Assembly (NCBI GenBank): GCA_003550305.1
Contig: QKYT01000300.1
Span: forward strand, 120,988-135,150
Length of the DNA: 14,163 bases
DNA from: Glomus cerebriforme
Taxonomy: Eukaryota > Glomeromycota > Glomeromycetes > Glomerales > Glomeraceae
Direction: 5' to 3'
Both the position numbers and the translations under genes were made by a program. The notes under the pieces are model-generated. The model saw nothing but the letters and a program-made list of their open reading frames with translations, had not been told where the DNA came from and ran no database searches. Each line of letters starts with the position of its first letter. Position 1 is the first letter of the stretch. This document shows positions 1 through 7,540 of the stretch, in pieces.

Positions 1-750
1 GAAAATTTTTTAAAAAAGATGAATTTTTTATTATGAAAATTATCTTTTATCGCCATGGCTTTTTATCGCAACCAATAATTTTGGCTGGAATTAATGTTGT
101 TAGGTTAGGATTAGAGTTAGGATTAGAGTTAGGATTAGGGTCAGGTGATTAGGTTTAGTATTACGTCTCATCACGCCCACCTTTCTCCATTTTTAATTAC
201 TATAAACCGCTTTTTATTATAAAATACATATACTGTAAATTTAAATTTGTTATTATATATATATGTATAATTAAATTTTTATTTTATATATATTTTTAAG
301 CTATAAATATTAAACTGTTAATGTAACTTATAATAAAATAGAGATTTATTTATAAAAATGAATCACTGATAATTATCTTAAAATCATGTAAACAAATATT
401 TTGGCATGTAAACTAGCTCTGGACTTAACAACAGTTTACCGTTCTCTAGTGATATACTGTATGTATAAATGCAGATCATACTAACTATATATACTGACTT
501 TTTGAAATACAGGTTTAATACTGCGTAAAAAAAGTACAGTATGACATTTCTGTATGTGGAGTGATTTTATTTTTTTGTACAAATTTATTTTTAAATGTGA
601 TATATTATCATTAATTTTATTAAAGAAATAAAGAAAAATAAAATCATATTAAATATGTATTTCAAAAATTTATATTTTATTTAATTAAAATGATCAAAAA
701 TAAAATAAAACTTTCATTTCAGTTTTTTCCTAATATTTATTTCAATTATA
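1..750. other. A+T-rich spacer without a recognisable gene
   Basis: All six frames are broken by frequent stops and no exon-like block stands out. Apart from the telomere-like patch near 99-140, the stretch consists of short A/T runs and TA dinucleotide tracts (for example around 253-266). I see no RNA gene and no credible promoter assignment. Confidence 0.6.
99..140 (+). repeat. Telomere-like interstitial TTAGG repeat
   Basis: A degenerate tandem array built from a 12-base unit TTAGGATTAGAG, about two full copies plus a leading TTAGG and a trailing TTAGGG. The G-rich strand is the plus strand. The hexamer TTAGGG is the usual fungal telomere repeat, so this resembles a decayed interstitial telomeric tract. 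It could also be an ordinary minisatellite, because the units are imperfect and A/T-rich sequence continues on both sides. Confidence 0.6.
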
Positions 751-1001
751 TTAGTAGATAGAGACTAGTATTTTCATATCATTAGATAAAGCCTGGTACT
801 TATTCGCTACTAATAATTATATTGATACTTAAGTTGCGAGAACATCAGTATCAATGCAACTCAAAAAAAAACTATGAATAACTAACACCTTATCCGGGAG
901 GGCTGAATAAAAAAGGACATTTGCAGTAAGCTAAACTTTTACTTGCAAAATTTTAGTAAACTGTGGCCATGAAGTACTTTTAGTTCTCTATTTCTACTAA
1001 T
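751..1001. mobile_element. Candidate small MITE with imperfect terminal inverted repeats
   Basis: The left edge reads TTAGTAGATAGAGACTA and the reverse complement of the right edge reads TTAGTAGAAATAGAGAACTA. They match over about 17 bases once a 2-base and a 1-base gap are allowed. The enclosed 250 bp is non-coding, slightly less A+T-rich than its surroundings, and holds a small imperfect hairpin (GTTGC to GCAAC near 834-862). TA-rich bases flank both ends, so a TA target duplication is possible but cannot be distinguished from background. Size, symmetry and lack of coding fit a non-autonomous DNA element. Chance similarity in A/T-rich DNA remains possible. Confidence 0.4.
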
Positions 1002-1815
1002 TATATAACGCTTTAAAAGTTAACCATTATTCATAATTATGTTAAATAAAAAAAATTTTTTATGTATTTATAATATTTATACAAAAATTATAAAATTATT
1101 TCACTTTATGTTATATTAACAAATTAGAAATTTGATCTGAATGCTATTCCAAGATCCAGCCAAGGCCTGTCCCAGATCAGGCAGTCCTAGGAAGTGATCC
1201 TAAAAAAGAAAGTAAATATGATTATCAATCAATTTATGCATGCTTCTATATATGCTTCTTGATATCAAATTAAAATATGATTTAATTAAAAATTTTTAAT
1301 TACTTCTCAGATATAACTTGCATATTTTTATATTCTTAATTAAAGTGTGAGAAAATTGGGAATTAAAAAGGCAAAAGTTTTCCAAATTTTTTGGAGAATT
1401 TCAGTTCTTCCAAATTTTTACATTAAATTTGGTAACTATACATCTTCTCTATCTATTTGCCTCTTTTTTATCTTTGTTGCTTTTCTTTTTCTATATCTTA
1501 AAATTATTTATCTATTAAAAATTTTAACAATAGATCTTTTTTATAGGTAAATACTTGGATAATAACAATAAAGTCATAAAAAAGAGAGTGTGTGTATACT
1601 TTAATGCTTGCTTAATTTTTCAGAATTAACATCTCTTAAGTTTTAATTTAGATTATAATAAATTAAAATGATATTTTCCTTAAGAAAGAAGAAATGTGTG
1701 ACATATTTTAGTTGATATATACATTGATATCATCAAAAGAATCAGTTAGTAATTATTTATGATATAAATTAACCTTATACATACTGATATATTTATTAAA
1801 TATTTAAATTTTTAG
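1002..1815. other. Non-coding A+T-rich interval with one GC-richer patch
   Basis: No supported gene. The one compositional anomaly is 1141-1200, which is markedly richer in G+C than its surroundings and contains nested short palindromes (CCAAGATCC, CCTAGG, AGGCCT). On the minus strand it is preceded by a pyrimidine tract ending in TTTTTTAG and stays open for about 25 codons, so it may be an exon fragment or a piece of a dispersed repeat. The longest plus-strand frame (1347-1550) encodes a Phe/Leu/Ile-rich peptide expected by chance from T-rich DNA. Confidence 0.4.
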
Positions 1816-2226
1816 GAAATTTGAACGAGGTCCTTGCTGATGCTATTAATAATATGCATATTGGGCAAAATAATGAATCTGTACTAAGAGAATGATATGA
1901 AAAGTTGTGGAGAAATTTTCAAATTTTCAAAGAAAATTATGATAATTTAAATATAAGATTTAAATTTGGATTGGCTCTATGAAGATTATTAATAATTTTT
2001 ATATTAATATATTTTCTAATAATTTTAATAAAAGAATTTTTATTTTAGACGTACAGTACATATATAAATTTTTATAAAATAAACATACTGATTGGCTTCT
2101 TACATGATCAACACATGATTTTCTATTGTAAGTTTATAGATCCTAAAAACCATAGGGATTTGATATGACGTAATTGAATAGAGAATAATAGAAAAAATCA
2201 TATGTTAAAAGTGTTTGATTAGAATT

Positions 2227-2257
2227 AAAAAAAAACATAAAAACATAAAAACATAAC
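2227..2257. repeat. A-rich 9-bp short tandem repeat
   Basis: About three copies of an AAAAACATA unit in a row, following a run of A residues. No function is evident. Confidence 0.7.
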
Positions 2258-2340
2258 TCAAATTAAATCTAAAAACTGCAGTAATTATATTAAAAATATT
2301 TTGCAAGTAAAATTTGAATATTCTCCAAAAATTTTTTGCT

Positions 2341-2560
2341 AATTCACATGAAATTTAATAATTTAAATAAAATTGATGTAAAATTGTTCTCTTAAAAATT
2401 TGATGAATAAATTTAATAAATATTTGCCAAGATTTTTTTATGTTTAAAATTTGAATAATTTATATGATTCATGAGAAATTTAATAATTTAATGTAAAATT
2501 ATTCTCTTAAAAATTCATGATGAATATTTGATGAATATTCGCCAAGATTTTATTAAATGA
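2341..2560. repeat. Tandem duplication of a ~115-125 bp non-coding unit
   Basis: The string GAAATTTAATAATTTAA-like begins at 2350 and again at 2475. TAAAATTRTTCTCTTAAAAATT and GCCAAGATTTT recur at the same spacing (GCCAAG at 2426 and 2541). Two diverged copies are clear. A third partial copy is suggested by CAAGTAAAATT near 2304 and 2566. Both copies are non-coding and lie between two exon-like blocks of the plus-strand remnant, so they may be intronic or intergenic. Confidence 0.65.
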
Positions 2561-2700
2561 TTTTCAAGTAAAATTATTTTCAAAAAAATCAGATTTTTGA
2601 ATTCTTACTAATATTTGCCAGAAATTAATACATTAATAATCGAAAGAAAGTAAACCAACCAAGTAAATACTTTTATTACTTTTATTTGATTTTAATGAAT

Positions 2701-2742
2701 ATAAAAAAAATAAAAAAAATAAATAAATAAATAAATATATTT
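2701..2742. repeat. A/T microsatellite (AAAT)n
   Basis: A-rich tract followed by about five tandem AAAT/AATA units just upstream of a TTTTTTTAG acceptor-like sequence. Simple sequence. Confidence 0.75.
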
Positions 2743-3179
2743 GTATTTTTTTAGATTTACTAGAACATATTCAGATAGGTAAGAACTAATTATTGGAATA
2801 ACCTTGCTACACATGTTAATAGAACCTGCAATAGCAATTATACTGGGAATCAGTGTAGATGAAAATTTAGTAGACTAGTTTTAGAATATAATGTATATAA
2901 TTTAATATTAATAACAGTTAAAAGTTAATATTTAAATACTTCCATATTTCCAACTTATTTCCAACTTATTATATTTAAATTTTTAGGATATGAAACTTTA
3001 TGTGGCCAATGATAGAAGAGGAGCTAGAAGTCATGCTGGGAAAATTTATTTTGCAAACATAATTACACAAAGAAGGAGAGATATATGCATGTGAGGTAAA
3101 AATTTTGTTAATCAAATTTCAATTTTCTATTTAATCAATTTTCTAAAATAGTAATTCTTTTATTAGCAAGATTAATGAA

Positions 3180-3378
3180 AGGTAGAGATGAAGGTAAAGG
3201 TAAAGGAAGTGAAGGTGGTAGTGGAGAAGATGGTGGTGGTGATAGAGATAGTGGAAGTAATGATGATGGTGATGGTAGCAGAAATGAAAGTATTAGTAGT
3301 GGGTAAGGTGAAAGTAGTAATAGTGAAAGTAATAGTAAGTAGGACAAAATTAGTAGTAGTAATAGCAACAATAATTAA
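3180..3378 (+). repeat. Low-complexity GGT/GAT/AGT-rich coding-like tract
   Basis: Purine-rich trinucleotide-biased sequence. In the frame continuing from the upstream exon it encodes Gly/Glu/Lys then Gly/Asp/Ser/Asn residues, and after the TAA at 3304 the same frame gives GESSNSESNSK and a further Ser/Asn run to about 3378. The strong strand bias (A and G on plus, almost no C) produces a long but meaningless Leu/Ser/Pro-rich frame on the minus strand. Such tails are typical of disordered C-termini, but the stop suggests repeat-length drift or decay. Confidence 0.55.
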
Positions 3379-3457
3379 TAAAGTTTTTTTTTAAAATTTT
3401 TTTTCTTTATTTATTTTTCTAATTCATAAATTTTAAATGATTGATTTTTTATCTTTC

Positions 3458-3627
3458 TAAATAAATTTATTGACAAGATATTCATTATTTAAATATAATA
3501 TCTCTTATGACTTCAATATTGATCAAGTTAAAACTATTTATGAATTCTAATTGAGAACATCCATTTTTGTAAAATCATACCATTGAATTAATGTGAGATT
3601 TAATGTATTTTGTTCTTTAATGTTTAT
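3458..3627 (-). pseudogene. Transposase last exon, beyond the LINE
   Basis: The exon begins at 8725 (TLLIVKINIK), is cut by the LINE within the 13-bp duplication, and resumes here as EQNTLNLTLIQWYDF, then after a frameshift GCSQLEFINSFNLINIEVIR and, after another, NEYLVNKFI and TAG at 3458-3460. The join across a 5-kb gap without loss of phase identifies both halves as one exon. The last residues resemble the C-terminal end of this transposase family as I remember it, so the gene ends about here. Confidence 0.6.
3615..3627. repeat. LINE target-site duplication, left copy
   Basis: CTTTAATGTTTAT, directly beside the poly(T)/poly(A) tail of the LINE. It is identical over 13 bases to 8695-8707. 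Confidence 0.8.
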
Positions 3628-3645
3628 NTTTTTTTTTTTTTTTTN
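3628..3645 (-). other. Poly(A) tail of the LINE
   Basis: Sixteen consecutive T residues on the plus strand, bordered by an N on each side, immediately next to the target duplication. On the LINE strand this is a 3' poly(A) tail. The N calls suggest that the true length was not resolved by sequencing. Confidence 0.8.
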
Positions 3646-3665
3646 AAAAAGACAAGTTAATCAAG

Positions 3666-3671
3666 TTTATT
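3666..3671 (-). terminator. AATAAA polyadenylation signal of the LINE
   Basis: Minus-strand AATAAA lies about 20 bases upstream of the poly(A) tail, the usual spacing for cleavage and polyadenylation. It supports 3645 as the genuine 3' end of the retrotransposed transcript. Confidence 0.6.
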
Positions 3672-3779
3672 ATAATTAATGAAATTCTACAAGAATACAT
3701 AATTGCTGTATATAAAGATAAATCATGAATATACCCTCTATATAGAAAAGCATAACTTGTCACATGAAGAGCAAATTCA

Positions 3780-4938
3780 TGAGGAAAGCCTTATTGCCAA
3801 GAACTGACTTCTATCATTATCTAACTCTTTCTGACCCTGTACCGATGATGTATCAAAATAATTAACTAGTTTATTTAAATCCTATAAACCACTATGTAAA
3901 TCTAAATTTAAATCTAATTTTTTATACAAAGCATTATTGTACATACCTTTTATTAATTTTGATAGTTTAGAAACTTTTTTAACTATAATATCCCTTAATC
4001 TGGAACCCTCCCTTATTACCCTATGTACACTATCTCTCTATCTAGTTTGAGCACAAAGGGCATATGAAGCTAAACTCTCGAGAGGTTGGCCAAATTCATC
4101 TATGGGTATTTCTGCTATGAAATGATATACTTTACTGTGTGATGGCAGGCAGGATGTAATAAAAGAAGAAGAAGCAGCAATCAGCAAGGTTTCCTATTCT
4201 TTAAAAATCCTATTGTGAGATAGTCAAATATATTTATGGAAAGCTTGTATAAGAAAGGTTGTCAATTTGTTCAGGATTTGTAAAGCAATGTGGATAATGG
4301 TATCAATCTTCTTAAAAGTAGAGGTAGAATGAATTGATCTCAAGAAATAAAAGAGCACCCAATCTCTATTGTCATTATCAATTCTAGCTTCTAAAATAAA
4401 GAAATTTTTGAGAAAGGAGAATAGCGAGTCTTTTTTGAAAGCAGAGTTAATATTATCTTAAAAAGGATTCCAATTTACTATAAAAAGTATGAGATTGTTG
4501 ACAGCTTTACATTTGACGTCTTTCCATGCAGATGCTAAGCACAGACACCAGGTAAAGTGAAATAAGGTCTTTTGATCCAAACTGCAAAAAAAACATTTGT
4601 TATCATAAAACTTATTAGAATAGTATTTTTTCATTATGTTTAAGGTAGGCAGGGATAATATAAAGAACTTGAGCCTCCGTGAGAAGCTATCATGGATAGT
4701 TGCATGAAAGCATAGCGAATTATTTCTTGTGTGAAAGGATGTCTACAGAGAATCCCAGTATATAAAAGAGTAAAGTTGTAGTGAGCTGTGGATTATCTTG
4801 AAATAGACTCGGATTCATGAAGTATTTTGATGAAGGATCTGATAGATTGTTCAATAGGCGTGTTATCTCATAACAGTTGATGTTGAATATGGTAAAAGTC
4901 ATAAAATTTGCAGGCTCCTATAGAGTCTTAACAGTAGG
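3780..4938 (-). pseudogene. LINE C-terminal region with CCHC-like motif
   Basis: Downstream of RNase H, frames include FTQEIIRYAFMQLSMIASHG, then YDNKCFFCSLDQKTLFHFTW followed by C (Cys-X2-Cys-X8-His-X3-Cys, about 4545-4605), and finally KVYHFIAEIPIDEFGQPLES, RDSVHRVIREGSRLRDIIVK and SVQGQKELDNDRSQFLAIR. A Cys/His motif late in the ORF is common in LINE proteins. The last block is open over about 120 codons apart from two TAG stops, then the sequence becomes non-coding 3' UTR. Which frame shifts are true indels cannot be settled without a relative to align. Confidence 0.6.
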
Positions 4939-5470
4939 ATCCTTGTTTAGCTAGAAGATCAGCTATCTCGTTATGAGAGTCGTCAGCATGCCCTTTAACT
5001 TTGACTAAATATAGAGAAATGTGCTTTTCATCTAATAAATAAATAATAGAAATGATAAATGAATGATTAGAATATTTAAATAATTTCTTACAGTTAGTAA
5101 AACCTAAATCTATAAAAAACTAAATGCAATCTATGGCTGCTTGACTACCTGTATAAATGGTTAAAATAGTGTCCGAAGGAGTAGCTAAAATAACTATAAA
5201 AATTATATACAGTTTGAAATGGGTTAAAGAAGACCAATCAGAAAGGTGACAACAAACTTAACAGAAAGGTCATCACGATTAATCCATCTTGCATCCATAT
5301 GGATGTCCTCCTGGGCGAATGATAGAGAGCCATCGGTATAAATATGAACTTGATTATTATCAATGAACTTAAACGTTGAAAGTAAGAAAATCAACTTTTC
5401 TTGAGTGCCTTGCTCAAGTATAAATTTGCAGATTAGTAGAACTTCATATGATGAGCAGTCTAAAAGACAG
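4939..5470 (-). pseudogene. LINE RNase H domain, inactive
   Basis: The first catalytic block is clear: FIDNNQVHIYTDGSLSFAQE (the Asp of YTDGS is intact), followed by ARWINRDDLSVKF. A second block in another frame reads TIYTGSQAAIDCI, where families normally have TDS, so the catalytic Asp has become Gly. The C-terminal His block VKVKGHADDSHNEIADLLAK is well preserved (KGH...N..AD.LA). The domain would remove the RNA template during second-strand synthesis. At least one frameshift near 5220 and the missing Asp make it non-functional. Confidence 0.8.
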
Positions 5471-5529
5471 ATAAAAGAGATAAAAGCAAAATCTGCAGAA
5501 GTTAAATTCATCTCGGACAAATTATAGTG

Positions 5530-6180
5530 AAGGTCTTGTTGATGGTAATACAGGTCTGAAGAGAAGCAATCAGTTAATGAATCAGAGTCCTAAGAGACCT
5601 TATGAATATTATCCAGTCTAACAAGGTTGGAGAATAGAAGGAAAATAGTGCAAAGTTGCTCTGATATCAATTCCTGATTGGAGGTGCCTTCAGCTAGTTC
5701 ACATAACAGACTAGAATACGGAGTGAGGGTAAGAGTGAAGTCATCTATATGGTTATAAGAGGATGATGGAAGAAAATGTTGTACAGTATTCCAATTATGA
5801 CTTTTGTTTATGATTCGACCATAAATCAGTGAAGTCTGACTGAACCTTTAATCTACTCTTTTTTTCTGCAGTCAGTCGTGATCAGCAATAGTGGGTCTGA
5901 AAGTGTACCCGTATTGATCAAATGAGAAGAGAAGTTGTCATCATTATTAATGTTTGAGAGATGATTAAAACTGAGTAGTTGGAGAGTAGAAAACAGCGCA
6001 GGGCTTCTGCCTTTCAGATTCTTCTGTAGTCAAAATTTAAGTTGCTTTCAATTTAAGACATTATCAAAATCTGAGGTGATAATCTGTGTGATGAAATATA
6101 AACGTAATTTAGTAGTAAATTTTAATAAATGAAATACGTTATCCGGATAGTATTCCATAATAAGTTCTCTTAAAGAAGGG
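5530..6180 (-). pseudogene. LINE linker between reverse transcriptase and RNase H
   Basis: Resumes the frame beyond the hAT-like element with PSLRELIMEYYPDNVFHLLK and LRLYFITQIITSDFDNVLN, then, after frame changes, NLKGRSPALFSTLQLLSFNH, LINTGTLSDPLLLITTDCRK and fragments up to the RNase H domain. I recognise no catalytic motif here. It is assigned to the LINE by position, orientation and continuity. Confidence 0.6.
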
Positions 6181-6188
6181 CTTGATCC
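6181..6188. repeat. hAT-like target-site duplication, left copy
   Basis: CTTGATCC, identical to the copy on the other side of the element. Confidence 0.8.
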
Positions 6189-6199
6189 TAGAGGTATGC

Positions 6200-6375
6200 T
6201 CCGGTGAAATCCATTCAATCCGTCATCTGTTTTTGAACGGATTGGATAATCTGGATTAAGGAATGAACAGATTTTGAATAATCTGAATGGATTCATTGGA
6301 TAACACTGGATTGATCGGATATTACACAGATAACCAGATTGACCGGATTGATCAGATAATCTGATCAAATCTGGT
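6200..6375. repeat. Left subterminal repeats of the hAT-like element
   Basis: Many short variants of GGATTGATCGGAT, TCTGGATT and AATCTGATC crowd this segment in both orientations (for example GGATTGATCGGAT near 6309 and GGATTGATCAGAT near 6344). Clustered subterminal motifs are known transposase-binding sites in hAT elements. That function is inferred here. Confidence 0.6.
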
Positions 6376-6426
6376 ATTTTTTTTTATGTTTTTTTTATTT
6401 TAACATTCTTTTTACTCTTTTTTATA

Positions 6427-7351
6427 GAAACGAACACTTTGGCTCAGCTCCTAGAGGTAAATAGGATAAATGGGGAAGTATTTTTTTATTAAACTTTAAT
6501 ACAAGAACGTTGCTAACGTTCTTTTTTTTTCTTTTTTATAGGAACGAACACTTCGGCTTGACTCCTAGAGGTAATAAAGGGGGATGGTTATTAAACTTTA
6601 ATATAAGAACGTTGCTAACGTTCTTTTTTTTCTTTTTTATAAGAACAAACTCTTCAGCTCAGCTCCTGAAGGTAAATGGAATAAAAGAGGAGGTGTTTTT
6701 ATTATACAAGAACATTTATTAACATTCATTTTTTTTTCTTTTTTGTAGCAACGAACTCTTCGGCTCAACTCCTGAAGGTAAAATGGGGTAAATGGGGTAA
6801 AAGGGGAGGTGTTTTTATTATACAAGAATGTTTATTAATGTTCATTTTTTTTCTTTTTTGTAAGAACGAACTCTTCCACTCAGCTCCTGAAGGTAAATAG
6901 GATAAATGGGGTAAAAGAGGAGGTGTTTTTATTATACAAGAACATTTATTAACGTTCATTTTTTTTTCTTTTTTGTAGGAATGAACTCTTCGGCTCAACT
7001 CCTGAGGGTAAAATGAGGTAAATGGGATAAAAGGAGAGGTGTTTTTATTATACAAGAACATTTATTAACGTTCATTTTTTTCTTTTTTTGTAGGAACGAA
7101 CTCTTCGACTTAGTTCCTGAAGGTAAATGGGGTAAATGGGGTAAAAGGGAAGGTATTTTTATTATATAAGAACATTTATTAACATTCNTTTTTTTTCTTT
7201 TTTATAGNAACGAACTNTTCGGCTCAGCTCCTGAAGGTAAAATGTGGTAAATGGGGTAAAAGGAGAGGTGTTTTTATTATACAAGAACATTTATTAATGT
7301 TCATTTTTTTTTCTTTTTTGTAGGAACGAACTCTTCACCACCTTCAATTAT
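6427..7351 (+). repeat. Tandem array of intron-like 101-116 bp units
   Basis: Nine occurrences of the core GAACGAACTCTTCGGCTC (variants) mark eight full units; equivalent positions are 6427, 6541, 6642, 6748, 6863, 6978, 7093, 7207 and 7323. Each full unit consists of a 29-nt GC-richer core ending CCTGAAG or CCTAGAG, a GTAAAT-like sequence, a G-rich AAATGGGG segment, an inverted repeat such as GAACGTTGCTAACGTTC (6505-6521, 6607-6623), a T/C tract and TAG. Periods of 114-116 bp dominate, with shorter 101- and 106-bp units at the left. Minus-strand frames over this array are repeats of the same short peptide and are not genes. N calls at 7188, 7208 and 7217 show that the array was hard to sequence. 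Confidence 0.85.
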
Positions 7352-7354
7352 AGT

Positions 7355-7520
7355 ATGTAAAAAATCTGGTGAATCTAGTGAATCTGGTGATATAAATGGA
7401 TCATTAGATTAACTAGATATCTGTTAAACCATCTGGTCAATCTGGTGATACAAATAGATCAATCCGAATCTGATCAATTTTTGGATGGATGACTGGATAT
7501 CTGGATTGACCGGATTTCAG
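7355..7520. repeat. Right subterminal repeats of the hAT-like element
   Basis: Repeated AATCTGGTGAT, AATCTGGTGAA and ATCTGGTCAA, plus GGATTGACCGGAT just inside the right end. They mirror the left subterminal cluster in reverse orientation. Confidence 0.6.
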
Positions 7521-7532
7521 AGCATACCTCTA

Positions 7533-7540
7533 CTTGATCC
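7533..7540. repeat. hAT-like target-site duplication, right copy
   Basis: CTTGATCC, identical to the left copy. On the LINE strand it encodes part of the GSS tripeptide on both sides. Confidence 0.8.

Larger units (their letters stand above)
1816..3306 (+). pseudogene. Remnant of an unrecognised spliced gene, Gly/Asp/Ser-rich C-terminus
   Basis: I do not recognise the product. Exon-like blocks lie in the same orientation behind TTTTTAG or TTATTAG acceptors. Block 1 (1816-1982) gives NLNEVLADAINNMHIGQNN and, after an in-frame TGA at 1893, YEKLWRNFQIFKENYDNLN. A 24-nt block (2755-2778) ends at a GTAAGA donor. Block 3 (2987-3095) gives DMKLYVANDRRGARSHAGKI and ends at a GTAAAA donor. Block 4 (from 3167) continues in phase across a 71-nt intron with RLMKGRDEGKGKGSEGGSGE and stops at TAA 3304-3306. 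The blocks carry stops (TAG twice in the 24-nt block, TGA at 3092), each one substitution from Gln or Trp, so the gene looks dead. Joining block 1 to the later blocks is inference. The locus converges with the minus-strand transposase remnant ending at 3458. Confidence 0.4.
6189..7532. mobile_element. Non-autonomous hAT-like element inserted in the LINE
   Basis: The ends are inverted copies: TAGAGGTATGCTCCGGTGAA on the left and TAGAGGTATGCTCTGAAATC for the reverse-complemented right, 13 identical bases followed by an alignable stretch after a 3-base gap. Both sides are flanked by CTTGATCC (6181-6188, 7533-7540), a perfect 8-bp direct repeat. Eight-base duplications and ends of the form YARNG are hAT characteristics. 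The element carries no transposase frame. It has subterminal short repeats and a central tandem array. Deleting it with one CTTGATCC joins the LINE reading VIGSS to PSLRELIMEYY in phase, so the boundaries are exact. An autonomous hAT elsewhere would be needed to mobilise it. Confidence 0.8.

Noticed and set aside
834..862. Hairpin GTTGC...GCAAC as a terminator
   Set aside because: Only five paired bases with a long loop. Intrinsic terminators are not expected in this eukaryotic context.
1347..1550. 67-codon plus-strand open frame rich in Phe/Leu/Ile
   Set aside because: T-rich DNA yields such hydrophobic frames by chance. The first codon lies in a TGTGAG-type context (GTG), there is no homology signal and no neighbouring exon evidence.
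2109..2207. Possible MITE from ACACATGATTTTCTATT and AATAGAAAAAATCATATGT
   Set aside because: The inverted match is short, A/T-rich and gapped, no target duplication is seen, and only about 100 bp is enclosed.
3135..3371. 78-codon minus-strand Leu/Ser/Pro-rich frame
   Set aside because: It is the antisense of the low-complexity GGT/GAT/AGT tract. Absence of stops follows from strand bias, not coding.
6048..6368. 106-codon minus-strand frame as an independent gene
   Set aside because: Its first part is the terminal sequence of the hAT-like element and its second part is the LINE. It is a chimera across an insertion boundary.
6510..7061. Open frames on both strands across the tandem array
   Set aside because: They repeat the same short peptide every unit because the array is periodic, and they are interrupted by unit-length variation.
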